Source: Candidatus Nealsoniibacteriota bacterium (lineage in GTDB: Bacteria > Patescibacteriota > Minisyncoccia > Minisyncoccales > PWPS01). From it: 43,561 nt of DNA. The DNA is taken from NCBI GenBank assembly GCA_003551435.1, contig PUMQ01000014.1, positions 1-43,561 of the forward strand, read 5' to 3'. Position 1 is the first letter of the stretch; every line of letters begins with the position of its first letter. Made by a program: the position numbers and the translations under genes. A model generated the notes under the pieces. It was not told the DNA's origin and did not search any database. It saw only the letters and a list, made by a program, of their open reading frames with translations. This document shows positions 19,108 to 27,779 of the stretch, in pieces.

Positions 19108-19168
19108 CGTTTAAAGTTTTCCTTATATAATTCAAAAAGCGAATTACTTTCGGACAAACTCCGTTATT

Positions 19169-20080
19169 TTATAAGCTGTTTTGATTGCCTTTATTTATTA
19201 CTTGGCATATTTTCTCAATAACGTCAGTTGCAAGAAGCGACTCTCCTTTCTCTTCTGCCGCCAACTTTCCGGCCAGGGTATTTACAGCCACCGCTACCTT
19301 TCCCGCCTGCAAAGGAGAATGCCCTCTTGCAAGAAGACTCCCCGCAATGCCGGCCAGTACATCTCCCGTTCCTCCTACCGTAAGCTCCGGAACACCCACC
19401 TCGTTTTCCTCACTGTTTTCACCGTCGGATATGTGATCAACTTCTCCCTTAAGGAGTATTGTAGCTCCAATTTCTTTGGCTGCGCTTTTTACGGCAAAAC
19501 CTCTCTCCTCTTTTGAAAAGTTTTTTACGTTTCTCCCGGTAAGCACATAAAATTCGTACATATGGGGAGTTAACAGCACTTTTTTTTCTCCCAAAAAACG
19601 GTCATGCACCAAACTCTCTTCTTTTTCAAAAGCGTACACCGCATCAGCGTCAACTACCACTGGGACGGAAACTTCTTTTACATACTCTCTTACTGTTTTT
19701 TTCGTTTCTTCTTCCCTTCCTATTCCACCGCCCAAAACAACAGCCATCCGCCCCCTCGAAACATCTTCACCTCCTCGCGTCAAGGCTAAAAGGTCAGGCA
19801 AGTGCTCGGGAAGAAGATGGTCTCCTTTCAACGGAAAAGTTATCAAGTCCGGGCTGAAGGATGCGGCCGTGTCGGCGACTCGCGAAGGAGCGATGATGTG
19901 AGACAGATCGGCTCCCGACCTTAAAGCGGCCATTGCCGAGAGCACGGGTGATCCGGTATAGATTTTTGAACCCCCGATAACAATTACCAGCCCGTAATCG
20001 TACTTGCGCGCATCTTTTTTCCTTTCCGGATAGGCTTTTCTTATCTCTTCAATCATTTTTTCTGTTTTATTTTTGTCCAT
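19169..20080 (-). CDS. nnrD: ADP/ATP-dependent (S)-NAD(P)H-hydrate dehydratase
   Basis: YGLVIVIGGSKIYTGSPVLSAMAALRSGADLSHI, VVDADAVYAF, VLLTPHMYEFYVLTG, ELTVGGTGDVLAGIAGSLLARGHSPLQAG. Start trimmed to MDKNK at 20080, which removes the overlap with the next ORF. Confidence 0.9.
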   Translation of the reverse strand: MDKNKTEKMIEEIRKAYPERKKDARKYDYGLVIVIGGSKIYTGSPVLSAMAALRSGADLSHIIAPSRVADTAASFSPDLITFPLKGDHLLPEHLPDLLALTRGGEDVSRGRMAVVLGGGIGREEETKKTVREYVKEVSVPVVVDADAVYAFEKEESLVHDRFLGEKKVLLTPHMYEFYVLTGRNVKNFSKEERGFAVKSAAKEIGATILLKGEVDHISDGENSEENEVGVPELTVGGTGDVLAGIAGSLLARGHSPLQAGKVAVAVNTLAGKLAAEEKGESLLATDVIEKICQVINKGNQNSL

Positions 20081-20090
20081 AAATTTTGGC

Positions 20091-20879
20091 TTACTGCTCT
20101 CCGCAAATAAGAGCTTTTTGGGCCTTGAAATAATCTTCTTTGTCCCGGAGAGACACCCACTCTCCGTCACACTCGTGCCCGTATACGGACTTCCCGGAGG
20201 CAATCATCCGATTTAAAGCATCCTCAACAGTAGTTTTTTCGCCAGAATTTTTCAGATAGTCAAAAATAGCGGAGGTAAGGATGTACCTTCCCGCAAGAAC
20301 AAGTCGGGACTCCTCTTCTCTTTCTGAAGGGTCTTCTACAATCTTTTTAATTTTGTAAATTCTGTTGGCTATCTTTTCTGCTTCCACTACCGGGCTTTTC
20401 AAAGAGTCACTACCCTCAACCCTTCTGAGCGCGGCTACTTGTTTTTGCGAGGTTCTGTAAACAGAAAAGAGCTGCTCAAGAGACGGTCTCTTTCCCTGGA
20501 AAATGGCCCCCGAAAAAGAAAGTCCGAAAACATCTTCTCCTATCTTTTCCTTAGCCCGAAAAAGAGAGTAGCCGCTTCCCGCCCCCTTCTTTCGCGTAAC
20601 AGAATAAAAAGATATCTCCGAGTATTTTTCTTTAAATTCATCATCCTCTCTGGAGGATTTTTCCATGTTTTTAAAGTGATTCAATACTTCTTTTTTTTCC
20701 GAAGGGAGGATGAATAAAACTTCTTCCGCCCGGCAATCAACTCCCTCGTTTACCAGACTGTGAATCAAGGGGTCCTCGCCCAAGGGAAGAAGCTCTTTGG
20801 GAACGGCGCTTGTTAAAGGGAAAAAAGAATCGTCTGAAAAATCCAAAGAGATGACTATTTTTTTTATGCGGGCGGTCAT
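20091..20879 (-). CDS. GalU-like (UTP-glucose-1-phosphate uridylyltransferase family) protein with degenerate active-site motifs
   Basis: VISLDFSDDSFFPLTSAVPKELLPLGEDPLIHSLVNEGV aligns by eye with GalU [36 protein letters not shown]; later LVLAGRYILTSAIFDYL and YFKAQKALI also match. Confidence 0.75.
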   Translation of the reverse strand: MTARIKKIVISLDFSDDSFFPLTSAVPKELLPLGEDPLIHSLVNEGVDCRAEEVLFILPSEKKEVLNHFKNMEKSSREDDEFKEKYSEISFYSVTRKKGAGSGYSLFRAKEKIGEDVFGLSFSGAIFQGKRPSLEQLFSVYRTSQKQVAALRRVEGSDSLKSPVVEAEKIANRIYKIKKIVEDPSEREEESRLVLAGRYILTSAIFDYLKNSGEKTTVEDALNRMIASGKSVYGHECDGEWVSLRDKEDYFKAQKALICGEQ

Positions 20880-20888
20880 GTATTGAGT

Positions 20889-22220
20889 TTATTGAAGTTT
20901 TCTCAAAAAGGAAGGTCTTTCCCATCTCTTTTCCTCTTTTAAAATTCTTTTCTCTTCTTCATTTTGCGGCTCTTTCGGCTTTTCTTCGGGCGAAGATGCT
21001 CTTTTTTTGTTTATCGAAACAACCGTTATTTTCTCCTTCTCTTCTTTTTTGTTTTTTGTTTTTCTTTTCTTTTTTTCTGCTTTCTTCTTTTTTGGTTCTT
21101 TTTTGCTCTTTGCTTTTTTACCGGAATCAGCGAGCGGCGGTTCTTTTTTAACTGTTACCGTTTTCTCATCTTCTCCCAGCTCTTTTTTAAAAAAATCCGT
21201 CCCGCAACCGGTAGCAAGAAGAGATATCTTTATTTTTCCCCTATACTTATTTTTCTGCATTATTCCAATAATGATTTTCGCTTCGTCCTCTATATGTCCG
21301 GCAATAGCTCGTGAAACCGAAGAAACATCCGTTAATCCTATGTCTTTTCCTCCGGTAACGTTAAAAAGTATCCCGCGAGCATTGCTAATAGAGTAAGGGT
21401 AAAGCGGGCTGGAGACAGCTCTCTTAACTACGCTTTGTACACCCTCTTCAATCTTTCCTTCGGCAGTGCTCAGATATGTAAGTTTTCTGTTTCCTTTTCT
21501 ATTTTCAAGAACCGTCTTAACATCGGCAAAGTCGATGTTTATAAGGCCCGTTTCGTAAATTGTTTCCATCAAGCCCTCCAAGCTCTTGGCCAGGTTTTCA
21601 TTAACTACCCGGAGAGCCTCTTTCAGGGCCGTGTTTTTGTCTACCGTTTCAAAGATTCTTTCATTGGGAAGAACCGTAATCGCGTGCAAGTGGGGACCTG
21701 CTTCTTTAATCGCCTCTTTGGCAATGCGCATTTTCTTCTCCCCTTCAAAAGAAAAAGGAAGAGTGACCACTCCGTAAACCAAACTGCCCATTTCCCTGGC
21801 AGCGGAAGCAAAAACAGGAAGTGCTCCGGAGCCGGTTCCTCCTCCCAGAGAAGCCACGAAAATAACAATATCATAATCTTTAAAAAGAGGCTTTATCTCT
21901 TCTATATCCTCTTCTGCTGCCTTTTTCCCCATCTTCCAATCCATTCCGGTACCCAATCCCCCCGTAATTTTCTTCCCAAAAGAAACACTTTTTATCTTCT
22001 TTTTTTTGGTTACCTCCTCAAGAGCGTGAACGTCGGTGTTTACCGCTGCAAAAAAAACTTTCTTTAAATCCGAAGAGATTCCGGAAATAATCGACCCTCC
22101 GCCCCCTCCAAGGCCGACAACGCGCACCCTTATCTCTTTCAAAGAATCTTCCTCCTTCTTTTTCCGCTTCTCTTTAAGAGAGCGGTTAGCCGTTTTCTTT
22201 TTACTGTTATTTTTTTTCAT
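20889..22220 (-). CDS. ftsZ: Cell division protein FtsZ with long Lys-rich linker
   Basis: VRVVGLGGGGGSI, VASLGGGTGSGALPVFASAAREMG, GLINIDFADVKTVL (T7 loop), SNARGILFNVTGG, C-terminal peptide ERPSFLRKLQ. Confidence 0.93.
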   Translation of the reverse strand: MKKNNSKKKTANRSLKEKRKKKEEDSLKEIRVRVVGLGGGGGSIISGISSDLKKVFFAAVNTDVHALEEVTKKKKIKSVSFGKKITGGLGTGMDWKMGKKAAEEDIEEIKPLFKDYDIVIFVASLGGGTGSGALPVFASAAREMGSLVYGVVTLPFSFEGEKKMRIAKEAIKEAGPHLHAITVLPNERIFETVDKNTALKEALRVVNENLAKSLEGLMETIYETGLINIDFADVKTVLENRKGNRKLTYLSTAEGKIEEGVQSVVKRAVSSPLYPYSISNARGILFNVTGGKDIGLTDVSSVSRAIAGHIEDEAKIIIGIMQKNKYRGKIKISLLATGCGTDFFKKELGEDEKTVTVKKEPPLADSGKKAKSKKEPKKKKAEKKKRKTKNKKEEKEKITVVSINKKRASSPEEKPKEPQNEEEKRILKEEKRWERPSFLRKLQ

Positions 22221-22301
22221 TTTAATTAACCCGTCCGCAAAGAAGGACTTTTAAAATAATAACTGCGTCTAATATAGCACAATATAAAATTTTTAAAATA
22301 C

Positions 22302-22330
22302 TTGGCTGTTTTTAAAAATAATGTTATCCT
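22302..22330 (+). promoter_or_regulatory. Promoter: TTGGCT (22302-22307), 17-nt spacer, TATCCT (22325-22330)
   Basis: TTGGCT-gtttttaaaaataatgt-TATCCT, 18 nt before the ATG at 22349. Confidence 0.6.
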
Positions 22331-22348
22331 AAAGAAAGATTTATTGAT

Positions 22349-22945
22349 ATGAAAAGGATACTTATCGCCATTGACAGCAGTTTTATTGCTGACTCCCTTC
22401 AGGAAAATTTTCTTCGGGAGGGGTTTGAAGTAGCCACCGCCAAAGACGGGAAAAAGGCACTGGATATTATAGCCCAGGCTCCCCCGGACATAGTAATTGC
22501 CGACGCTAACCTTCCGGAAATAGATGCCTTCGGTCTTCTAGAAGCCATTAAAGAAGAAGAGGCAACAAGAAGAACTCCTCTTATTGTTTACTCAAGGACA
22601 GGGTCCAACCAGCACCGAGAAAAAGCAATGGACTTTGAGGCAAAAGATTTTATCGTCGGACTTTCGGAATCTTTTAAAGATATAGTGCTTAAAGTAAAAA
22701 GCCACCTGGGTGAACAAAGAGCATATATATTTGATATCTCTCCGAACTCAGAAGACAGCGGGCAGATAATAAGAGATCTCGGGCACAAGGACGGCACCAG
22801 CTGCCCCTTTTGCGGTTCAGCACTTTCCTTACATCTTTTGCGGAACCTTTCCTGGGGAGAGAACGCTTTTAAGGCCTCTGTTATCTGCTCCCGGTGCCAC
22901 TTCCGCTACGGAAAATCTCCAAAAGAAGAAGAGGAAGAAGGTTAG
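22349..22945 (+). CDS. Atypical response-regulator receiver domain plus C-terminal zinc ribbon
   Basis: KRILIAIDSSFIADSLQENFLREGFEVATAKDGKKALDIIAQAPPDIVIADANLPEID; C-terminal CPFCGSAL...VICSRCHFRYGK (CxxC...CxxC). Confidence 0.8.
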   Translation: MKRILIAIDSSFIADSLQENFLREGFEVATAKDGKKALDIIAQAPPDIVIADANLPEIDAFGLLEAIKEEEATRRTPLIVYSRTGSNQHREKAMDFEAKDFIVGLSESFKDIVLKVKSHLGEQRAYIFDISPNSEDSGQIIRDLGHKDGTSCPFCGSALSLHLLRNLSWGENAFKASVICSRCHFRYGKSPKEEEEEG

Positions 22946-23916
22946 AGAGAAGCTTTTTTCTCGGAAATCATTTTATTTAACGCTTCTTTGAGCGGTTTCA
23001 AACTGTCTTCTTCCAAGATAGAAACAGAAAAGACTTCCCTTCCCCTCCCTTTAAACTCTTTCTCCAGTTGGAGAATTTTTTCTTGTAAAACATTATCTCT
23101 TTTGCTTAAAACAATGTACTCGGGTTTTTCAAGAAGAAGCTTATTGTACTTTCCCAGTTCCCTCCGAACCGCTCCGTAATCTTCCAAAGGGTTTTCCGAG
23201 TCCGAGGAAATAAAATGAAATAAAACTCTCGTTCTTTCAATGTGTCTTAAAAATTTAATGCCAAGGCCCTTCCCCAGCGAAGCTCCCTTGATAAGCCCCG
23301 GGATATCGGCGATTATAAGCTCATAGTAGGCGCCAAGGTTGGGTTCCAGAGTGGTAAAGGGATAGTTAGCCACCTTGCTTTTCGCCCGGGTTATTTCGTT
23401 TAGCAAACTTGATTTTCCTACGTTCGGGAGCCCCACAAATCCCACGTCCGCAATAAGTTTTAACTCAAGACGAATTTCAAAAGAATCTCCCTCTTTTCCA
23501 TGCTCAAATTCCTCGGGAGAAGTATTTCTTGAAGAACGGAAACGGAAATTTCCCCTTCCCCCTTCTCCTCCTTTGGCAAGAAGAACTCTTTTGCCTATTT
23601 TTTCAACTTCAGAAACGCTTCCCTTTTCCAGATTATGGATTACCGTTCCTACGGGGACAGTTAAAATCAAATCATCTCCGTCTGCTCCGTCGCGAATTTG
23701 AGAAAGACCGTTTTTTCCGTCTGCCGCTTTAAATTTTTTTTGAAAACGAAACTTTTTAAGAGCTCCAATGTCGGAAATCCCTTCCGCGCAAACATTCCCG
23801 CCCTTTCCTCCGCTTCCGCCCGTAGGACCAAGCTCCATCATATTTTTATTAAACGCAACCACCCCGTCTCCTCCTTTTCCGGCAGTAATGTGAATTGTAA
23901 TATCGTCAACCAGCAT
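22942..23916 (-). CDS. obgE: GTPase Obg/CgtA
   Basis: DDITIHITAGKGGDGVVAFNKN, GPTGGSGGKGGNVCAEG, VGFVGLPNVGKSSLLNEITRAKSKVANYPFTTLEPNLG, IADIPGLIKGASLGKGLGIKFLRHIERT. Confidence 0.96.
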   Translation of the reverse strand: MLVDDITIHITAGKGGDGVVAFNKNMMELGPTGGSGGKGGNVCAEGISDIGALKKFRFQKKFKAADGKNGLSQIRDGADGDDLILTVPVGTVIHNLEKGSVSEVEKIGKRVLLAKGGEGGRGNFRFRSSRNTSPEEFEHGKEGDSFEIRLELKLIADVGFVGLPNVGKSSLLNEITRAKSKVANYPFTTLEPNLGAYYELIIADIPGLIKGASLGKGLGIKFLRHIERTRVLFHFISSDSENPLEDYGAVRRELGKYNKLLLEKPEYIVLSKRDNVLQEKILQLEKEFKGRGREVFSVSILEEDSLKPLKEALNKMISEKKASL

Positions 23917-24358
23917 AAGTTTGTCTTCTCATTTTTTCTTTTAAAGTTTTTCTTACCTTTAAAAAGGAAACCAAGAGGAATATAAGGATCAGTTGAAGAG
24001 AGATCCAAAAAAAGGGATGAAGGAAAATCCATCCTAAAAATAAATTGGCAATGGTAAGAAAGATAAATAGATTAATAACCGCTCCGGCGATTTTTACTTC
24101 CCCCGAGTAGTCCCTCATTTTTTTGCTTTCCACCGCTTTTCCGATCTCTTCTTTAAAAGCGTTCTGGTTTTCCAGTGATTCAGCTACCTGCTTTAAAGAA
24201 ACTTCTAATCCAATCTCATCGTTGTAAAAAACTTTTTTCGAACCGGACCAGTAAAAGCCCTTTTCCTCTAGAAAGGTAACTGCTTTATCAATCTTGTCGT
24301 CCGAATACCAAAAAAAGAGAGAGTTTGCTTTTTTCAGCTGATTCGGCGTAGGCTTCAT
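23906..24358 (-). CDS. Hypothetical membrane protein, two predicted TM segments
   Basis: AGAVINLFIFLTIANLFLGWIFLHPFFWISLQLILIFLLVSFLKV; overlaps the obg start by 11 bp. Confidence 0.65.
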   Translation of the reverse strand: MKPTPNQLKKANSLFFWYSDDKIDKAVTFLEEKGFYWSGSKKVFYNDEIGLEVSLKQVAESLENQNAFKEEIGKAVESKKMRDYSGEVKIAGAVINLFIFLTIANLFLGWIFLHPFFWISLQLILIFLLVSFLKVRKTLKEKMRRQTYAG

Positions 24359-24384
24359 TTTTGTTTAAGAAAATACTCCACAAA

Positions 24385-24894
24385 TTATCGCCAGTACTTT
24401 TTCCAGAAAATCTCCGCTTTCTTTGTTGGCATTTTTTCTTCCTCGGCGCTAAACCAAGCTTCTATCTCCGGTAATCCATCTTCCTCTTCTCCGAAATAGT
24501 AAACCATTGTGTAATCCCCTCCGTACGGATCATATCCCTTACTGCGTGGCGGACCGAGAACTTTCTCTATCTCTTCAAAGGTCATTCCTACTTTTATCCC
24601 CAACACCTTTCCTCCCGAAAATACTTCAAGGTTGTTTACCACCCCTTGATCTCCGGCAAAAATAAAAGAGGTCCTTATCTCCTCGTAAAAAACAAAGCTC
24701 CCTCCAGGGCCGCCGATAGTTCCTTCAAAGTCCGGTTCTCCGTAAACCTCGATAAGAGTTTCTCTTTTCGCCCCTAGGTACTCTAAAACCGAATCTTCGT
24801 AAATCTTCTCTGGTGCAGGATAAAGCTCAAAAATAATCAGCAGAAGGCCGAGAAAAAGTAAAATATTTAACCAGATTAAAGCTTTGTTGCTCAT
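24385..24894 (-). CDS. Hypothetical exported protein
   Basis: N-terminal hydrophobic ALIWLNILLFLGLLLIIFELY; GVVNNLEVFSGGKVLGIKVGMTFEEIEKVLGPPRSKGYD. Confidence 0.65.
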   Translation of the reverse strand: MSNKALIWLNILLFLGLLLIIFELYPAPEKIYEDSVLEYLGAKRETLIEVYGEPDFEGTIGGPGGSFVFYEEIRTSFIFAGDQGVVNNLEVFSGGKVLGIKVGMTFEEIEKVLGPPRSKGYDPYGGDYTMVYYFGEEEDGLPEIEAWFSAEEEKMPTKKAEIFWKKYWR

Positions 24895-24979
24895 AACTTG
24901 ATTCTAGCAAAAAAAAGAAGAAATTAAAAGCCGGTAACTTCCTAATATGACCCCACTTAAGCCTATTTTCACGCCCTTT

Positions 24980-26038
24980 TTACTTTTCTGCTTTGAAAAA
25001 AAGAATGTCTCCGTCTCTTAGAATATAATCTTTTCCTCCATCTTTTATCTTTCCTTCTTCTTTTGCTTTAGACCAACTCCCAAGCTCTGTAAAATCTTTC
25101 CAATATACAACTTCCGCCCTGATAAAATGCTCCCTAAAATCGGTATGCACCTTGCCGGCGGCAATAAGGGCGGTTGATCCTTTTTCAACCGTCCACGCTC
25201 TCGCCTCTTTACTGTTAAAAGTAAAAAAGGAAATAAGATTGAGCACTTGGTAGCTTTTTTTTATCATTTTTTCCAATCCGCTTTCTTTCATCCCGAAAGA
25301 CTCCAGATACTTTTGAGCATCTTTTTCTGAAAGTTCAGCGATGTCTGCCTCAAGCTTGGCATTTATTTTAAGAGTGCCCTCTCCTTCAGCCTCTTCTTTT
25401 GTGTTTTCTTTATCCGTGTTTTTAAGGTAAATAACAGGCTTAATTGTCAGAAAATTAAACTCCTTGATTGCCTCTCTTTCCTCCTCTCTCAATTCCACGC
25501 TTCTTAGCGGTGTCTCGCTTTCCAAAAAACCTTTCACCTTTTTTAAGGTTTCCAATTTTAATTGTTTCTCCTTATCTTCCAGGCGAGCGGTCTTTTTTAA
25601 TCCTTCAAGAACTTTTTCAGCCACCTGAAAATCGGCAGCCACAAGCTCTTTTTCAAGCGTCTTTTTATCCTCTTCCGGATCTATTTTTCCTTCCGTGTGC
25701 ACAACATTTTCATCTTCAAACTCTCTCAAAACCTCCACTACGGCATCTACTTCCCTTATGTGCGCCAAAAACTTATTCCCCAGTCCCTTTCCCTGGTGAG
25801 CGTCTTTAACCAGTCCGGCAATATCGACAAATTCTATGGTAGTATGAACTTTTTTTCGGGATCCGGAAATGCGCACCACCTCTTCAAGCCTTCTGTCTGC
25901 AACCTCCACTGTTCCCACATTAGGATCAATGGTGCAGAAAGGATAATTTTCCGCCGCCACTTGCTTTTTTGTTATAGCGCGAAAAAGAGTTGACTTGCCA
26001 ACATTGGGAAGCCCGACAATGCCAATCTTAAAAGACAT
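24980..26038 (-). CDS. ychF: Redox-regulated ATPase/GTPase YchF
   Basis: FKIGIVGLPNVGKSTLFRAITKKQVAAENYPFCTIDPNVGTVEV, DIAGLVKDAHQGKGLGNKFLAHIREVDAVVEVLREF, C-terminal TGS-like region. Confidence 0.96.
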   Translation of the reverse strand: MSFKIGIVGLPNVGKSTLFRAITKKQVAAENYPFCTIDPNVGTVEVADRRLEEVVRISGSRKKVHTTIEFVDIAGLVKDAHQGKGLGNKFLAHIREVDAVVEVLREFEDENVVHTEGKIDPEEDKKTLEKELVAADFQVAEKVLEGLKKTARLEDKEKQLKLETLKKVKGFLESETPLRSVELREEEREAIKEFNFLTIKPVIYLKNTDKENTKEEAEGEGTLKINAKLEADIAELSEKDAQKYLESFGMKESGLEKMIKKSYQVLNLISFFTFNSKEARAWTVEKGSTALIAAGKVHTDFREHFIRAEVVYWKDFTELGSWSKAKEEGKIKDGGKDYILRDGDILFFKAEK

Positions 26039-26044
26039 ATAAAG

Positions 26045-27307
26045 TTAAAGGTTTCTGACACACCTCACAAAAAATCCGTTCCCTTTTCCGCTTAAGTCCC
26101 GGTGAACTCCGGAATTGTCAAGAGCGAGAAGCCTTCTCCAGGCGGATTCATCGGAAGAAGAGGACGTCCAGAGAAAAGAGTGTGTCTCAAGATATCGGTA
26201 AGCTCCGGCGGGACTGCGGCTTCCCCCCAGAGAAAGATTAAGTTTCGAATCGCCGCAAAAAGCTTCTCCTCTTTGTGAACAGCTCCTCGCTTCCTTTATC
26301 TTGTCTCCCACATTTTCTATTGCACCTCTCCACCCCGTGTCGTGGGACTCCATACGGCTTATTCCAAGGTTCCTTTCCATCACCTTAAAATCTTCATCCG
26401 AGGGAATGTGCCACCCTTCAGGACAAAGGCCTCCCGCCCCCTCCTCAAGACTTCCCGCCATTGCTGTTTCCCAGTTGTAGAGCCTTCCGTCCTTTTCACA
26501 ATTTTCTTCCCTGTCTGCGTAACACCAGCTGCCTTCTACTGTTTCGTAATTTAAGTTTTCCGCAAACCAACACTGGTCTGCTATCTTTACCGTTTGGTAC
26601 AAATAATCATCATAACGGACAGGGTTGCCGCAAATCCACTCCCTGGTAGTTGCACGGATTTCGCTGTGCTCTGTTTCCCTGCCGTCTATTATCTGGGTTA
26701 CCCGGTAAAAATATACTTTGTTAGTTTCAAGGTCCGGGTCAAGATATCTTTCCCTGGAGGTAGTGGCAATTTCCGCAAAGGGTCTGTCCAGGCTATCGGT
26801 ACGGTAGATAACATAACCTTCGCTCTCTTGAAATCCGTCCCACCCGAGTTCTATAAAGTTGTGGCCTACTTCTCTTTCGTGCAAGTTTTCCACCGCCCCT
26901 ACTCTTCCTGTAGTAGCATGCACCTCCCTACTGTAATGGCTTTCCTTTTCTCTTGAAACGGCGGTCACCTTGTAATAATAAGTGGTTTCTGGCTGCAGGC
27001 TTGTGTCAAGGTAGTGTTGGTTGCGGGTAGACCCTATTTTTTCGTAATCGGTTTCCAGTTCCTGTGAGCGGTAAATATTATAGCTGTTGTTTCTCTGCCT
27101 ATCGACCCATGTTAAGTTCACTCTGTCGTAAGACCTTACTTCTGCCCGAAGGTCTTCCGGGGGCGAGGGAGGCCTTAAAGAAATAACGAGAATAATTACC
27201 GCTAAAAGAAAGACGGCTATCCCGGCAATAATGTAAAGAGAAAGCTTCCGCTTAGTGTTGTAAAAGTTTTTGAGAAAATATCCGGCGTTTCTTATTTTTT
27301 CACGCAT
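26045..27307 (-). CDS. Membrane-anchored protein with fibronectin type III repeats and a FISUMP (Fib_succ_major) domain
   Basis: PPSPPEDLRAEVRSYDRVNLTWVDRQRNNSYNIYRS (FN3, two copies); YQTVKIADQCWFAENLNY ... GGLCPEGWHIPSDEDFKVME ... FFVRCVRN. Confidence 0.85.
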   Translation of the reverse strand: MREKIRNAGYFLKNFYNTKRKLSLYIIAGIAVFLLAVIILVISLRPPSPPEDLRAEVRSYDRVNLTWVDRQRNNSYNIYRSQELETDYEKIGSTRNQHYLDTSLQPETTYYYKVTAVSREKESHYSREVHATTGRVGAVENLHEREVGHNFIELGWDGFQESEGYVIYRTDSLDRPFAEIATTSRERYLDPDLETNKVYFYRVTQIIDGRETEHSEIRATTREWICGNPVRYDDYLYQTVKIADQCWFAENLNYETVEGSWCYADREENCEKDGRLYNWETAMAGSLEEGAGGLCPEGWHIPSDEDFKVMERNLGISRMESHDTGWRGAIENVGDKIKEARSCSQRGEAFCGDSKLNLSLGGSRSPAGAYRYLETHSFLWTSSSSDESAWRRLLALDNSGVHRDLSGKGNGFFVRCVRNL

Positions 27308-27346
27308 ATTTTTAAATTATAATTTTTACTTCATTATTTATAGCAT

Positions 27347-27385
27347 AAAAAAAAGTAAAAAAAAGCGGGAACATGAAAGTTCCCG
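27347..27385 (-). terminator. Rho-independent terminator after the small ORF at 27407-27517
   Basis: CGGGAAC (27366-27372) / GTTCCCG (27379-27385) with an A-run upstream on the plus strand (T-run in the minus-strand transcript). Confidence 0.75.
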
Positions 27386-27406
27386 AATTACTCCGGCATA
27401 CCTACT

Positions 27407-27517
27407 CTATTGGCCAAAAAGAGCGATATAACCTGTAATGGTGATATACCAACTGCCAGCAATGATACAAAGAACAATACAAATGGCTCTTTTCCTTTTT
27501 TCTTCGCGACTGAGCAA
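27407..27517 (-). CDS. Small single-TM peptide (36 aa), TTG start, not in supplied ORF track
   Basis: AGGAGG (27526-27531), 8-nt spacer, TTG (27515-27517). Translation M(L)LSREEKRKRAICIVLCIIAGSWYITITGYIALFGQ-stop, followed by a terminator hairpin. Confidence 0.6.
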   Translation of the reverse strand: MLSREEKRKRAICIVLCIIAGSWYITITGYIALFGQ

Positions 27518-27577
27518 TTTCTCCACCTCCTAGCGGTTTTTAGGGGAGTAGGATTCGAGCCCCAATTAATTTAGCGG

Positions 27578-27667
27578 AGACAATTTTATTCATCTGCAAG
27601 GCGTGAGTGGTAAAAGGTATTTACCAATACCTTGTCCGCGAACAACACAGCAGATGGATAAAATTGT
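27578..27667. repeat. Long inverted repeat / structured RNA element
   Basis: 19-nt arms gacaattttattcatctgc (27578-27596) and gcagatggataaaattgtc (27649-27667), one mismatch, enclosing a second hairpin AAGGTAT (27613-27619)/ATACCTT (27626-27632). Confidence 0.75.
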
Positions 27668-27779
27668 CCCGCCCTTCGGGAAGCTTAAAAATGAGCGCTT
27701 TCTTTGTTACTCCTTCTTGAAGTAGCCTTCGGCTACTCCTTCGTCGGAGCGTCACGAAATCATTTCATTTTTAAAGTTT

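Noticed and set aside
19169-20203. Long form of nnrD (start 20203) overlapping the GalU-like ORF
   Set aside because: The N-terminal extension reads through the conserved end of the GalU-like gene; the Met at 20080 starts the homologous region.
27541-27570. tRNA/tmRNA-like string ggggagtaggattcgagcccc
   Set aside because: It resembles a tmRNA 5' end or a tRNA T-arm, but no matching acceptor partner, anticodon arm or tag ORF was found within reach, and T-stem pairing fails. At most an att-like remnant.
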